A stretch of 64,000 nt of DNA. It comes from a bacterium. GTDB lineage: Bacteria > Bacillota > Clostridia > Lachnospirales > Lachnospiraceae. Shown in pieces: positions 43,662 through 52,433 of this stretch. The stretch lies in assembly GCA_023666335.1 (NCBI GenBank), contig JAMPCE010000009.1, positions 1 to 64,000 of the forward strand, written 5' to 3'. The translations under genes were made by a program, and so were the position numbers. The stretch's first letter is position 1. Every line of letters begins with the position of its first letter. Below the pieces are notes generated by a model that did no database searches, had not been told where the DNA came from, and worked only from the letters and a program-made list of their open reading frames with translations.

Positions 43662-44255
43662 ATGAGAACGATCAACATGATGCTCACTCCATATAATTTC
43701 AGAAGAGGGGACGCCGCACGCATCCGCTATCTTGTCATCCACTATACGGGCGCTTTCGGCACCGCCGAGGAGAACTGCCGCTTCTTTGCGGCGCAGAAGA
43801 GAAACAGCTCGGCGCATTATTTTGTGGGATATGAAGGTGAGATCTGGCAGAGCGTGGAGGACGAAAATATTGCATGGCATTGCGGAGCAAAGCAGTATCG
43901 GCATCCGGAATGCCGCAATGCCAACAGTATCGGGATCGAACTCTGCGTGAGGAAGAAAGACAAAAGCAGCAGGAAAGCGTCGGATCCGGACTGGTATTTT
44001 GAGGACGCGACGGTGGAGGCGGCGGCGGAGCTTTCTAGGTATCTGATGAAGCGGTACGGCATTCCCGCCTCCCGCGTCCTGCGGCATTACGACGTGACGG
44101 GAAAAGAGTGCCCCGCGCCTTATGTACATAACAATACGAAGCATACCTGGGAAGAATTTCAGAAAGTTATCCGCTGGGGAAGCTTTGACTTGATTGGTCA
44201 ACTGTGGAAGATATTCTCCGCATTTTTCCGCCATAAAAATAACGATATCGGGTGA
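43662..44255 (+). CDS. N-acetylmuramoyl-L-alanine amidase (Amidase_2 type)
   Basis: A 197-aa zinc amidase related to T7 lysozyme and PGRP. Zinc ligands appear as YLVIHYTGAFGT (first His), AWHCGAKQYRHPE and LRHYDVTGKECPAPY (second His and Cys), with IGIELCV between. No signal peptide is seen, so it may be exported by another route or act on internalised muropeptides. ATG 43662 has GAGGGA close upstream; the open frame reaches 43575 but overlaps the deaminase gene. It lies seven bases after the deaminase stop. The 3' end carries one interspersed palindrome (44185). Confidence 0.85.
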   Translation: MRTINMMLTPYNFRRGDAARIRYLVIHYTGAFGTAEENCRFFAAQKRNSSAHYFVGYEGEIWQSVEDENIAWHCGAKQYRHPECRNANSIGIELCVRKKDKSSRKASDPDWYFEDATVEAAAELSRYLMKRYGIPASRVLRHYDVTGKECPAPYVHNNTKHTWEEFQKVIRWGSFDLIGQLWKIFSAFFRHKNNDIG

Positions 44256-44301
44256 CGAAAACGGGAACTTTTGGTATACTGTATAGGAGTGAGGACGATG
44301 T

Positions 44302-45120
44302 ATGATGACAAAGATTCCCGTTGTAAATGAGGATGCGGAAAGGATCCTTTCACAGGTTCGGTGTTTTGCCCTGGATATGGACGGCACGGTCTATCTGGGG
44401 GAGCGCTGGATCGACGGCGCAAAAGAGTTTCTCGCACGGATCGAAGCGTCCGGAAGAAGCTATGTCTTTGTGACGAACAATTCTTCCAAAAACGCGGCGG
44501 TGTATGTGGAGAAACTAGAGCGCATGGGGCTTTCCGTGGGAGCGGAAAAGATCGTCACTTCGGGGCAGGCGGCGATTCATTATCTGAAACGGCATTTTCC
44601 GGGGAAGAAGGTCTTTCTTTTGGGGAACGAGCTTTTGCAGGCGGAGTTTTTGCAGGCGGGCATCGTTTTGGAAGACGCGTCCCCCGATGTGGTGGTGACG
44701 GCATTTGACACGTCGCTCACCTATGCGAAACTGTGCAAAGTCTGCGATCATGTGCGCGCAGGGCTTCCCTATCTGGCGACCCATCCGGACTATAACTGTC
44801 CGACGGAGGACGGATTTATTCCGGACGCCGGAGCGATCCACGCCTTTATCCACGCTTCCGCGTTTCGTTATCCGGACCGTGTGATCGGCAAGCCGAACGA
44901 GGATATCATTGCATATTTGACCGAACGGGTCAATACGGAGCGGGAGCATATCGCTATGGTGGGGGACAGGCTTTACACGGATATCGCGGCGGGCAGGAAT
45001 CACGGTCTCAAAAGCGTGCTCGTCTTAAGCGGGGAGGCTTCTTTGGAGGACGTAAAGGAGTCGGAAGTTGTGCCGCACCTGATCTTTTCTTCGGTGCGGG
45101 AGATGATTCCGTTTTTATAG
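44302..45120 (+). CDS. HAD-IIA (NagD-like) phosphatase
   Basis: A 272-aa haloacid-dehalogenase phosphatase of subclass IIA. Motif I is FALDMDGTVYLG (nucleophile Asp at about 25), motif II VTNNSSKN, motif III Lys in VIGKPNED and motif IV MVGDRLYTDI. The C2a cap lies between. Family members dephosphorylate nucleotides or sugar phosphates; the substrate is not predictable. It is followed after 24 bases by the EAL gene on the same strand. A palindrome copy (44917) encodes LTERV. Confidence 0.92.
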   Translation: MMTKIPVVNEDAERILSQVRCFALDMDGTVYLGERWIDGAKEFLARIEASGRSYVFVTNNSSKNAAVYVEKLERMGLSVGAEKIVTSGQAAIHYLKRHFPGKKVFLLGNELLQAEFLQAGIVLEDASPDVVVTAFDTSLTYAKLCKVCDHVRAGLPYLATHPDYNCPTEDGFIPDAGAIHAFIHASAFRYPDRVIGKPNEDIIAYLTERVNTEREHIAMVGDRLYTDIAAGRNHGLKSVLVLSGEASLEDVKESEVVPHLIFSSVREMIPFL

Positions 45121-45144
45121 GGAAGAGGATGTGAGGAGAGAGCA

Positions 45145-47040
45145 ATGAATATCTATGCACAGGTGTGCGGCATGATCCTGCTTGTCGTGATGATCGCATT
45201 TTACACAAGGTACAAGTCCCTGCGGCTGGGTACGCAGATCGCGTTTCAGGCGCTCATGACGGGGATGCTTTTGTGTATTTTCTTTGATATGTTCTCGATC
45301 TGGGCGATCGTTCATCTGATGCGGGATCACCTGACGCTCGTTTATGCCATCTGCAAGATCTATCTGATGACGATCGTGCTGGTGGCGCTGCTCGGGTTTC
45401 TGTATGAGTGCGCGGATGTGTACGCGGGGCAGAAGCGGTTCTGGACGGTGACATATATCGGCTGCGCCTTTTTTCTGGCGGAGAGTACCGTGATCGCCTG
45501 CCTGCCGATCGGCGTTTACAAAATGGCGGGCGTGGTGTATTCGGCGGGTCCGGCAGTCCTTGTGACGTACGCGTTTGCGGGCAGCTTTCTCATTTCCAAC
45601 GCCATCTTTACGATCCGCAATCAAAAGCTGGGAAATCCCCGCAGGACGCAGGTGATCCTGATCTGGATGGGGATGTGGGTCGCGGCTGCCGTGGTGCAGT
45701 TTTTGAACAATGACCTGCTGCTCGTGGGCTATGCGGGGGCGCTCGGCGTGCTGGTGATCTTTTTCAGGCTGGAGAATCCGGAGTACCTGACGGACCGGGT
45801 CACGGGGCTGTACAATCACGACGCGCTGCTGTTCTACGCGAGAAAACTTTACGGCGGCGGGAAAAAATTTGCGGTCATGTCGGTCTGGTGGAGTCTGGGA
45901 CTTGGACAGGCGGACGAAAATCAAAGGGAAGAGGTTGCGATGCGGGCTTTTGCAAAGAGGCTTCCAAAATTTGAACGCACGAAAGTCTTTAAGATGGCGG
46001 ACGACGAAGTGTGGCTCGTCTTTGAGACGCCGGAGGACGCCGAGCGTCATCTGGAAAAAATACGGAGTTTTGTGGAGTACGGGAGAAAAGAGATCGGCGG
46101 CATCGCGCAGACGGAATATACCTATCTGCCGGACACCACGCTGGTGCGGGATCATCAGGAGATGGTGCAGCTGATGCAGTACGCGCGGTGGAAGAGCCGC
46201 GACCACGGCACGGCGAATTTTAAGCGGGTGGACAGTGAGTTTGTCGAGCAGATGCGTCAGGAAAAGCGCATGGAGCAGATGCTCGAAGACGCCATGCAGG
46301 AGAACCGGATCGAAGTCTTCTACCAGCCTATTTATTCCACCCGGCAGAAGAAGTTTGTGAGCGCGGAGGCGCTGGTCAGAATGCGCGACCGCGAGGGGCA
46401 TCTGGTGCCGCCGGGCGCGTTTATTTCCGTGGCGGAGGCAAACGGCAAGATCCTGCCGCTGGGAGAGATCGTGTTTGACAAGGTGTGCCGCTTCTTTACC
46501 GCAGAAAGGCTGGAACAGTACGGTCTGCATTATATCGAAGTGAATCTGTCGGTCATCCAGTGCGGCTATTCCGAACTGGCGGACGATTACATAGCCATTA
46601 TGGAGAAATACCAGATCGATCCGAAACACATCAATCTGGAGATCACGGAGTCCGCGTCTATGGCGGCGAAGAAGACGCTTCTGGAAAATATGCGGCGGCT
46701 CATGGAATACGGCGTGTATTTCTCGCTGGACGACTTCGGCACCGGGCAGTCGAACTTAAATTACATCGTGGATATGCCCGTCAACATCGTAAAATTTGAC
46801 CGGGAGATGAGCCAGGCTTTCTTCCGCGACGAGAAGGCGAAATATGTGATGAACGCCGCCATGCAGATGATCCACGGCATGAAATTAAAGATCGTGTCGG
46901 AGGGGATCGAGACAAAGGAGCAGTATCTGGCGATGGAAGAGCTGGACATCGACTATATCCAGGGCTACTATTTTTCAAAGCCCCTGCCCGAGCGGGAGTT
47001 TTTGACCTTTTTGCAGGAAAATCAGGAAAGTGCAGGATAA
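45145..47040 (+). CDS. Membrane c-di-GMP phosphodiesterase (7TM sensor, degenerate GGDEF, EAL)
   Basis: A 631-aa protein. About seven N-terminal membrane helices (residues 1-210) are followed by a degenerate GGDEF domain (LTDRVTGLYNHDALLFYARK; the signature is replaced by KMADDEVWLVF, about 290) and a complete EAL domain (about 390-625). The EAL catalytic set is intact: SAEALVRM, VNLSVIQ, NLEITES, DDFGTGQSNLNY, KFDRE, SEGIET and QGYYFSKP. It should hydrolyse c-di-GMP to pGpG, lowering the signal and favouring motility, in keeping with the flagellin in the window. The N-terminal sensor ligand is unknown. One palindrome copy (45787) encodes LTDRV at the domain boundary. Confidence 0.92.
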   Translation: MNIYAQVCGMILLVVMIAFYTRYKSLRLGTQIAFQALMTGMLLCIFFDMFSIWAIVHLMRDHLTLVYAICKIYLMTIVLVALLGFLYECADVYAGQKRFWTVTYIGCAFFLAESTVIACLPIGVYKMAGVVYSAGPAVLVTYAFAGSFLISNAIFTIRNQKLGNPRRTQVILIWMGMWVAAAVVQFLNNDLLLVGYAGALGVLVIFFRLENPEYLTDRVTGLYNHDALLFYARKLYGGGKKFAVMSVWWSLGLGQADENQREEVAMRAFAKRLPKFERTKVFKMADDEVWLVFETPEDAERHLEKIRSFVEYGRKEIGGIAQTEYTYLPDTTLVRDHQEMVQLMQYARWKSRDHGTANFKRVDSEFVEQMRQEKRMEQMLEDAMQENRIEVFYQPIYSTRQKKFVSAEALVRMRDREGHLVPPGAFISVAEANGKILPLGEIVFDKVCRFFTAERLEQYGLHYIEVNLSVIQCGYSELADDYIAIMEKYQIDPKHINLEITESASMAAKKTLLENMRRLMEYGVYFSLDDFGTGQSNLNYIVDMPVNIVKFDREMSQAFFRDEKAKYVMNAAMQMIHGMKLKIVSEGIETKEQYLAMEELDIDYIQGYYFSKPLPEREFLTFLQENQESAG

Positions 47041-47043
47041 CGC

Positions 47044-47072
47044 TTGCCATTTTGGACAGGTTATTGTAAGAT
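47044..47072 (+). promoter_or_regulatory. Putative promoter of malQ
   Basis: TTGCCA (47044-47049) and TAAGAT (47067-47072) with a 17-base spacer. Confidence 0.5.
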
Positions 47073-47138
47073 AAGACTCAAGGAAAACGATTTCCGTAAA
47101 GCACACAACAAATTTTCAGGAAAGGAAATGTGGACGAT

Positions 47139-48629
47139 ATGAGAAAGAGCGGCGTTTTACTGCCTGTATCTGCTATCCCTTCAAAGTATGGGATCGGCGC
47201 CTTCTCAAAGGAGGCGTATGAATTTATTGATCTGTTGGAAATGGCGGGACAATCCTATTGGCAGATCCTGCCGCTGGGGCCTACGGGTTACGGGGATTCC
47301 CCGTATCAGTCTTTTTCCACGTTTGCGGGCAATCCTTACTATATCGATCTGGAGACGCTGATCGAGGACGGGTATCTGACAAAGAAAGACTGCGCGCAGT
47401 ACGATTTCGGCGGTGACGACGCTTATGTGGATTATGAAAAGATCTATCTGTCCCGCTTCAAAGTCTTAAAAAAGGCTTTCCAAAACAGCCACATCGAAAA
47501 AGATGCGGATTACCTGAACTTCGTGGAGGAAAATGCCTACTGGCTGAAAGATTACGCCCTGTACATGGCGGTGAAAAATGCGTTCGGCGGTAAGAGCTGG
47601 AGCGAGTGGGACGAGGAGATCAAGCGCAGAAAGCCTGCGGCGATGAAACGGTATGCGGAAAAGTATGCGGAGGAAATCGCATTTTACCAGTTCCAGCAGT
47701 ATCTGTTCGCCAAACAGTGGTTTGCCTTAAAGGCTTACGCGAATAAAAAGAAGATCGATATCATCGGGGATATCCCGATCTATGTAGCGTTCGACAGTTC
47801 GGACACCTGGGCGAATCCGGAACTTTTCCAGTTCGACGAGACGCTTACGCCCACGGCGGTGGCAGGCTGCCCGCCCGATGCTTTCTCGGCAACGGGGCAG
47901 CTTTGGGGGAATCCGCTCTACCGCTGGGATTATCATAAGAAGACGGACTATGCCTGGTGGATGAAGCGGATCGGCTATTGTTACAAACTCTACGACGTGG
48001 TGCGGATCGACCATTTCCGGGGATTCGACGAGTATTATTCCATCCCTTACGGGGATCCCACGGCGGAGTTCGGGCATTGGGAAAAGGGGCCGGGCTACGA
48101 CATCTTCCGCACGATGAAAGCGACGCTCGGCAAAAAAGCGGTGATCGCGGAGGATCTCGGATTTTTGACCGATTCGGTCATTAAGCTGGTGAAAAAGACA
48201 GGGTATCCCGGCATGAAGATCTTGCAGTTTGCCTTTGATTCCCGCGAGGACAGCGATTATCTGCCGCATAATTATACCGCAAACAGCATTGTCTATACGG
48301 GAACGCACGATAACGATACGACGCTTGGCTGGTATGAGAAACTGCCGCGGAAAGACAGGGCGTTTGCAAAGCGCTACCTCAATATCCGCTCCAAAAAGGA
48401 CGTACAGTGGGAGTTTATCCGGGCGGCTATGGCGAGCGTATCGGAGACCTGTGTGATCCCCATGCAGGATTATCTGGGACTTGGCGGAGAAGCGCGGACG
48501 AATCTCCCCTCTACGCTTGGCACGAACTGGAAGTGGCGGATGAAGCCCGGGCAGTTTACGGAAGAACTGGCGGAGCGGATCCTTTCCATGACAACACTTT
48601 ACGCAAGAGCGGTAAAGCCGGAGAAATAA
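47139..48629 (+). CDS. malQ: 4-alpha-glucanotransferase (amylomaltase)
   Basis: GH77 enzyme that transfers maltodextrin segments between 1,4-glucans in starch, glycogen or maltose use. The 496-aa protein has LPLGPTGYGDSPYQSFSTFA near the start, VRIDHFRGFDEYY with the nucleophile Asp, IAEDLGFLTDSV with the general acid Glu and TGTHDNDTTLGWY for the third acidic residue. ATG 47139 is preferred (AAAGGA 12 bases before); GTG 47130 is too close to it. No other glycan gene is adjacent. One palindrome copy (48165) encodes LTDSV. Confidence 0.95.
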   Translation: MRKSGVLLPVSAIPSKYGIGAFSKEAYEFIDLLEMAGQSYWQILPLGPTGYGDSPYQSFSTFAGNPYYIDLETLIEDGYLTKKDCAQYDFGGDDAYVDYEKIYLSRFKVLKKAFQNSHIEKDADYLNFVEENAYWLKDYALYMAVKNAFGGKSWSEWDEEIKRRKPAAMKRYAEKYAEEIAFYQFQQYLFAKQWFALKAYANKKKIDIIGDIPIYVAFDSSDTWANPELFQFDETLTPTAVAGCPPDAFSATGQLWGNPLYRWDYHKKTDYAWWMKRIGYCYKLYDVVRIDHFRGFDEYYSIPYGDPTAEFGHWEKGPGYDIFRTMKATLGKKAVIAEDLGFLTDSVIKLVKKTGYPGMKILQFAFDSREDSDYLPHNYTANSIVYTGTHDNDTTLGWYEKLPRKDRAFAKRYLNIRSKKDVQWEFIRAAMASVSETCVIPMQDYLGLGGEARTNLPSTLGTNWKWRMKPGQFTEELAERILSMTTLYARAVKPEK

Positions 48630-48735
48630 ATTCTCAACCAACGGTAGAGCAGCCGAAAATCAGGGATTCAACCACCGGTTCGTGGAAGAAACTTTTCCTT
48701 TCGGATATGCTGAGATCTGAAAGGAGGAGCCCGAT

Positions 48736-49353
48736 ATGGATCAGATCAAAATAGGAAGATTTATCGCATCCTGTAGAAAGGAGCAGAACCTGACGCAGGC
48801 GGCGCTTGCCGAGAAACTCGGAATCAGCGACCGGGCGGTATCCAAATGGGAGACCGGAAAGTCCATGCCGGATTCGGGAATCATGCTCGAACTGTGCGAA
48901 ATCTTACAGATCAATGTCAACGAACTCCTGTCGGGCGAAAACATTATGACAGAAGCATATGACAAGAGAGCGGAAGAAAATCTGCTCGCAATGCAGAGAG
49001 AAGTGGAAGAAAAGAACAGGCAGATGCTCCGGACGGAATTTTGGATCGGAGCGCCTGCGACCATCGCCGGGTTTGCGATGTGCATGGTGGCGGCATATGT
49101 CGATATGCCGGCGTGGATCCGGAGTTTTATCATCGTATTTGCGGTGGCGATGATCGTTGTCGTTGCGTTTATCGCGGTAGGCATCGAGCAGAAAGCCGGA
49201 TATTATGAGTGTCAGCACTGTCATCACAGGCAGGTTCCCACATACTGGCAGACAAATCTTGCCGCGCATATCGGCAGGACGAGATACATGAAATGTGCGG
49301 AATGCGGGAAATACAGCTGGCAGAAAAAAGTCCTCACCAGGGAGGACAGCTGA
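48736..49353 (+). CDS. XRE regulator with membrane helices and C-terminal zinc ribbon
   Basis: A 205-aa protein. It has an N-terminal Cro/C1 helix-turn-helix (FIASCRKEQNLTQAALAEKL; GISDRAVSKWETGKSMPDSG), a short coiled segment, two transmembrane helices (about 102-120 and 127-150) and a C-terminal zinc-ribbon-like end (YECQHCHHRQVP and MKCAECGKYSW). It is therefore a membrane-tethered DNA-binding protein. The CPBP gene starts two bases after its stop, so they form a pair. The signal it senses is unknown. Confidence 0.88.
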   Translation: MDQIKIGRFIASCRKEQNLTQAALAEKLGISDRAVSKWETGKSMPDSGIMLELCEILQINVNELLSGENIMTEAYDKRAEENLLAMQREVEEKNRQMLRTEFWIGAPATIAGFAMCMVAAYVDMPAWIRSFIIVFAVAMIVVVAFIAVGIEQKAGYYECQHCHHRQVPTYWQTNLAAHIGRTRYMKCAECGKYSWQKKVLTREDS

Positions 49354-49355
49354 TT

Positions 49356-50270
49356 ATGAATACGACGAAAAAGCAGTTTACAATCTATTTGACAGCGGCT
49401 TTCGTGATCGCATGGATCTTACAGATCGTCGCAAATGTTTTTATAAAGCAGGGCAATCTGGCGGTGTCGCGGATCGTGATGATGGTGCTGATGTATGCGC
49501 CGTTTGCGGCGACGCTGATCGCGGGCATTCCCTTAAAGGGCATGGGCTGGGCGCCGAAACTGAAGGGAAATGTCAGGTATCTGTTTGCCGCCCTGTGGCT
49601 CAATTCCGTGCTGATGGTAGTGGGCGCCGCCCTTTTCTTCTGTGTGTTTCCGAAAGCCTTTGATGCGGAACTTACCTATTTTACGAATACATTGGTCGCA
49701 CAGGCGGGAGAGCAGGCGTTAGCGCAGTTGGAGGCGCAGGGGCTGACGATGCCGATGTATCTGGCTGTCAATGCCGTACAGGCGCTTACGTTTGCCCCGT
49801 TTTTAAATATGTTTGCGGCTTTGGGGGAAGAAGTGGGCTGGAGAGGCGCGATGACGCCGTACTTAAAAGAGAAACTCGGCGTCGTGGAAGGCCGCCTTTT
49901 GAGCGGTGTGATCTGGGGCGTATGGCATTGGCCAGCAATGATCTTATTCGGTTATGAATACGGAACAGACTATATCGGCGCGCCGCTGCTCGGACCGCCC
50001 GTTTTCTGCCTGTGTACGGTGGCGATGGGCATTTTGATGGATGCTGTCTACGAAAAGACGGACTGCATCTGGTTTCCGGCGCTGATGCATGGGTCCGTGA
50101 ATGCTTTCGCTACAATCTTTCCGTATCTGGTCAGGGAAGAGTACAGCAGATATTCCATTTTCGGACCTGCTTATATCGGTCTGATCGCGATGATCCCGCT
50201 GTGGATCGCGGCGGGGATTGTTTTGGTGAGATCGCAAAAAGCAGCTCGTTCTGATGCGGAACAGATCTGA
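49356..50270 (+). CDS. CPBP-family intramembrane metalloprotease
   Basis: A 304-aa polytopic protein of the CPBP (CAAX protease and bacteriocin-processing) family. The active-site motifs are present: EEVGWRG (about residue 157), GVWHWPAMILFG (about 190) and LMHGSVNAFA (about 246). Members can act in bacteriocin self-immunity, peptide processing or signalling. The AGGGAGGA RBS lies inside the end of the XRE gene, two bases before this start, so translation is coupled. The role is inferred from family. Confidence 0.88.
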   Translation: MNTTKKQFTIYLTAAFVIAWILQIVANVFIKQGNLAVSRIVMMVLMYAPFAATLIAGIPLKGMGWAPKLKGNVRYLFAALWLNSVLMVVGAALFFCVFPKAFDAELTYFTNTLVAQAGEQALAQLEAQGLTMPMYLAVNAVQALTFAPFLNMFAALGEEVGWRGAMTPYLKEKLGVVEGRLLSGVIWGVWHWPAMILFGYEYGTDYIGAPLLGPPVFCLCTVAMGILMDAVYEKTDCIWFPALMHGSVNAFATIFPYLVREEYSRYSIFGPAYIGLIAMIPLWIAAGIVLVRSQKAARSDAEQI

Positions 50271-50293
50271 AAGAGGATAATGGAAAGGGGACG

Positions 50294-50797
50294 TCAGAAT
50301 GTTTGACGGCTCAGATTGGAATTATGGTAGGCGGGATCGTTGGTAACGTCTTGACTAAACCAGTCAAGCGGGAGAAACGCTTCCGCCGTTTCCTTGTCCG
50401 GAAATTCGACTTCCGCAATGACGAGCGGCGCAAAGGGCGGCTCGAAAATGTCCAGTTCTACGCATAGACTGAGTTGGTCAATATTATTTTCGAAAACTGA
50501 CAGGAGTGTCATATCAAACTGCGGGCGGTCGATGGGAATGAGATAGCGCTTTTTGGAGATGAGATTGCCGTCCGCTTTTTTCAGCAGATGTTCGTAGGAT
50601 GCCGCATTTAGGGGGAGATTGTACTCCTCGCGGGCAAGCAGCCCCTTTCCCTTGTAGGTCAGGTAGTAGGAGTCGTCCTCCCTGCGGATCCGGATGACCG
50701 GATCGGTATTGAGGTATGCCTGCTCGATGATGCGGCAGGGGTAGGAAGTCAGGTTTTCGGGTAAATGCGAGATGGTGAATTTGCGTTCGATCTCCAT
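50294..50797 (-). CDS. CYTH-domain protein (triphosphate tunnel metalloenzyme)
   Basis: A 167-aa CYTH domain: EIERKFTI at the N-terminus, RIRREDDSYYLTYKGKG, ISKKRYLIPI, ELDIF and AEVEF lining the tunnel. Bacterial members hydrolyse inorganic triphosphate or other triphosphates; some act as class IV adenylate cyclases. The substrate cannot be told. A strong hairpin (50814-50847) lies in its leader. A copy of the palindrome is near the 3' end (50351). Confidence 0.88.
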   Translation of the reverse strand: MEIERKFTISHLPENLTSYPCRIIEQAYLNTDPVIRIRREDDSYYLTYKGKGLLAREEYNLPLNAASYEHLLKKADGNLISKKRYLIPIDRPQFDMTLLSVFENNIDQLSLCVELDIFEPPFAPLVIAEVEFPDKETAEAFLPLDWFSQDVTNDPAYHNSNLSRQTF

Positions 50798-50813
50798 GAA
50801 GTGCTCCTTTCGG

Positions 50814-50847
50814 GTGCAGAGTCTTACCGCAGCATAAGACTCTACAC
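50814..50847. other. Strong hairpin upstream of the CYTH gene
   Basis: GTGCAGAGTCTTA (50814-50826) pairs with TAAGACTCTACAC (50835-50847) with one mismatch. It lies between the 53-aa ORF and the CYTH gene, both minus strand, and lacks a T run. Confidence 0.6.
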
Positions 50848-50880
50848 CTTGGTTTTCGAGTTACCGGAATAGTTCTTTAG

Positions 50881-51042
50881 TTAGTCCTGCAGGCTTTTGC
50901 GTACTCTTTCCAAATCACGTTTCAACTTCTTTTCAAGTTGTTCGTAATCCTGTTTTGTTAACATTTCAAGTTCGCTTTCAATTCTGATTTCTTCTTTTCG
51001 CAGTTCGTCCTTATATTGCAGATCAGTTGGCATTTCGTACAT
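50881..51042 (-). CDS. 53-aa coiled-coil peptide
   Basis: A short ORF with product MYEMPTDLQYKDELRKEEIR... ending VRKSLQD. It is highly charged (Lys/Glu/Arg) and predicted to be one long helix or coiled coil. GGAGGG lies seven bases before the ATG at 51042, and a near-consensus promoter (51090-51118) lies upstream, so expression is plausible. No family is recognised and there is no membrane segment. It precedes the CYTH gene by 84 bases on the same strand. Confidence 0.6.
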   Translation of the reverse strand: MYEMPTDLQYKDELRKEEIRIESELEMLTKQDYEQLEKKLKRDLERVRKSLQD

Positions 51043-51089
51043 CCTTTCACCCTCCTTACAGATAGTCAGACGATTTCTTGTCTGCTTTC

Positions 51090-51118
51090 ATTATAAAGGG
51101 ATTTGTCGGCGGTGTAAA
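51090..51118 (-). promoter_or_regulatory. Promoter of the 53-aa ORF
   Basis: Minus strand TTTACA (51118-51113) and TATAAT (51095-51090) with a 17-base spacer. Confidence 0.75.
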
Positions 51119-51281
51119 GTCTTATTTGTTTGTCAAAGAACAAAAAACATACGGTAAATCGTTTACTTGGAAATTCCCGGCGATATGCCGCGATAAGTAC
51201 GACCAAGAACAGCCATACAGACCAAAGGTAAATGATGAATATAGGATAGCATGATGGAGTCGGGGTGTCAAGCGATTGTAT

Positions 51282-51310
51282 TTGCAGTACAGATTATGAG
51301 GTGATATAAT
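51282..51310 (+). promoter_or_regulatory. Promoter of the DJ-1/PfpI gene
   Basis: TTGCAG (51282-51287) and TATAAT (51305-51310) with a 17-base spacer, about 100 bases before the start codon. Confidence 0.72.
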
Positions 51311-51411
51311 AAATGCCAGTTAGAATTTAATCATTTTACAGAGTGTGATATAGACTTATATGGAAATTAGAGTACACATGAATAATGAATAACAGGAAGG
51401 AGCAGAACAGT

Positions 51412-51963
51412 ATGAGCAGAATCGCAGTATTTTTCGCAACAGGCTTTGAGGAGATTGAGGCGCTTACGGTGGTGGACATCCTGCGCCGCGCAGGCGAGAC
51501 GGTAGAGATGGTCTCCGTCACGGGAGAAAAGACCGTGACAAGTTCCCACAGCGTGACGGTGGAGACGGACGCTCTCTTTTCGGAAGTGGATTTTGATAAG
51601 GTGGACGTGATCGTGCTGCCGGGCGGGATGCCGGGCACGAAGAATCTGGAGGCGTTCGCACCGCTGATGGAGCAGGTGGACGCTTTTGTGAATGCGGGAA
51701 AACTTGTGACGGCAATCTGCGCCGCGCCGAGCATCTTAGGGCACCGCGGTCATTTGAGAGGAAAAAAAGCCTGCTCTTTCCCGAGCTTTGAGGAGCATTT
51801 GGAGGGCGCCGAGGTTAGAAATGAGCCTGCTGTCATCGACGGCAGCCTCATCACGGGACGCGGTATGGGCGCCGCCATTCCGTTCGGACTTGCCATTCTG
51901 GAAAAGTTACAGGGAAAAGAAGCGGCGGAGGCGATGGCGGAAAAGATCGTATTTCCGCTCTGA
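51412..51963 (+). CDS. DJ-1/PfpI family protein (YajL/ThiJ-like)
   Basis: A 183-aa protein of the DJ-1 branch, which includes oxidative-stress chaperones and deglycases. It shows AVFFATGFEEIEALTVVDIL, the acidic Glu near residue 16, the nucleophile-elbow Cys in ICAAPSILG (about 104) and the late GRGMGAAIPFGLAILEKL. ATG 51412 follows GGAAGGAG; the upstream in-frame ATG at 51385 has no RBS. It has its own promoter. Confidence 0.92.
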   Translation: MSRIAVFFATGFEEIEALTVVDILRRAGETVEMVSVTGEKTVTSSHSVTVETDALFSEVDFDKVDVIVLPGGMPGTKNLEAFAPLMEQVDAFVNAGKLVTAICAAPSILGHRGHLRGKKACSFPSFEEHLEGAEVRNEPAVIDGSLITGRGMGAAIPFGLAILEKLQGKEAAEAMAEKIVFPL

Positions 51964-52063
51964 ATCTGCCAGCAATTTCCATTATAATTTTTTTTCACCC
52001 GAACATACTAACATCAAGATAAGCGGCAGACGAAAATGCGCAGTCAAGCAGACAAACGTCATC

Positions 52064-52092
52064 AGACAAGCGCAGGACGGATGCGCTTGTCT
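52064..52092. other. Perfect hairpin upstream of the spore protein gene
   Basis: AGACAAGCGCA (52064-52074) pairs perfectly with TGCGCTTGTCT (52082-52092). It could end the DJ-1 transcript, although no T run follows, or fold in the leader of the spore protein mRNA. Confidence 0.6.
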
Positions 52093-52145
52093 CAAATATA
52101 GATGAAGCATCAAAGGATGTAAACGTATTTCGGAGGTGAAAAGAA

Positions 52146-52346
52146 ATGGCAAGCAACAAGACCAATAGAACTGAGGTTCCTGAGGCTAAGGCAGCTATGG
52201 ACCGCTTCAAGACTGAGGTAGCGTCTGAACTCGGCGTAAACCTGAAAGAGGGTTACAACGGCGACCTGACTTCCAAAGAGGCAGGTTCCATCGGCGGCGA
52301 GATGGTTCGTAGAATGATCAAGAAGCAGGAAGAGCAGATGAAGTAA
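52146..52346 (+). CDS. Alpha/beta-type small acid-soluble spore protein
   Basis: A 66-aa DNA-coating protein of the spore core that protects DNA in the dormant spore and is degraded by GPR at germination. Family motifs are TEVASELGVNL (containing the GPR cleavage-like site) and YNGDLTSKEAGSIGGEMVRR. It is direct evidence that the organism can form spores. The RBS is GGAGGTG. Such genes are normally read by sigma-G; I could not identify a convincing sigma-G promoter upstream. Confidence 0.95.
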   Translation: MASNKTNRTEVPEAKAAMDRFKTEVASELGVNLKEGYNGDLTSKEAGSIGGEMVRRMIKKQEEQMK

Positions 52347-52356
52347 CACCAGCAGA

Positions 52357-52398
52357 AAAGGATGCCTCGCTTGTGAAAACACAGGCGGGGCGTCTTCA
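52357..52398 (+). terminator. Terminator-like hairpin after the spore protein gene
   Basis: GATGCCTCGCTTGTG pairs with CACAGGCGGGGCGTC around AAAA, using several G-U pairs. The following T content is weak. Confidence 0.6.
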
Positions 52399-52433
52399 TG
52401 TGCAAAATTTCCCTAGTATTTTCCAAGGTCTTG

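Larger units (their letters stand above)
51043..51411. other. Intergenic region with divergent promoters
   Basis: About 370 bases. It contains a minus-strand promoter for the 53-aa ORF (51090-51118) and a plus-strand promoter for the DJ-1 gene (51282-51310). Between them, 51120-51280, nothing recognisable was found. Confidence 0.6.
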
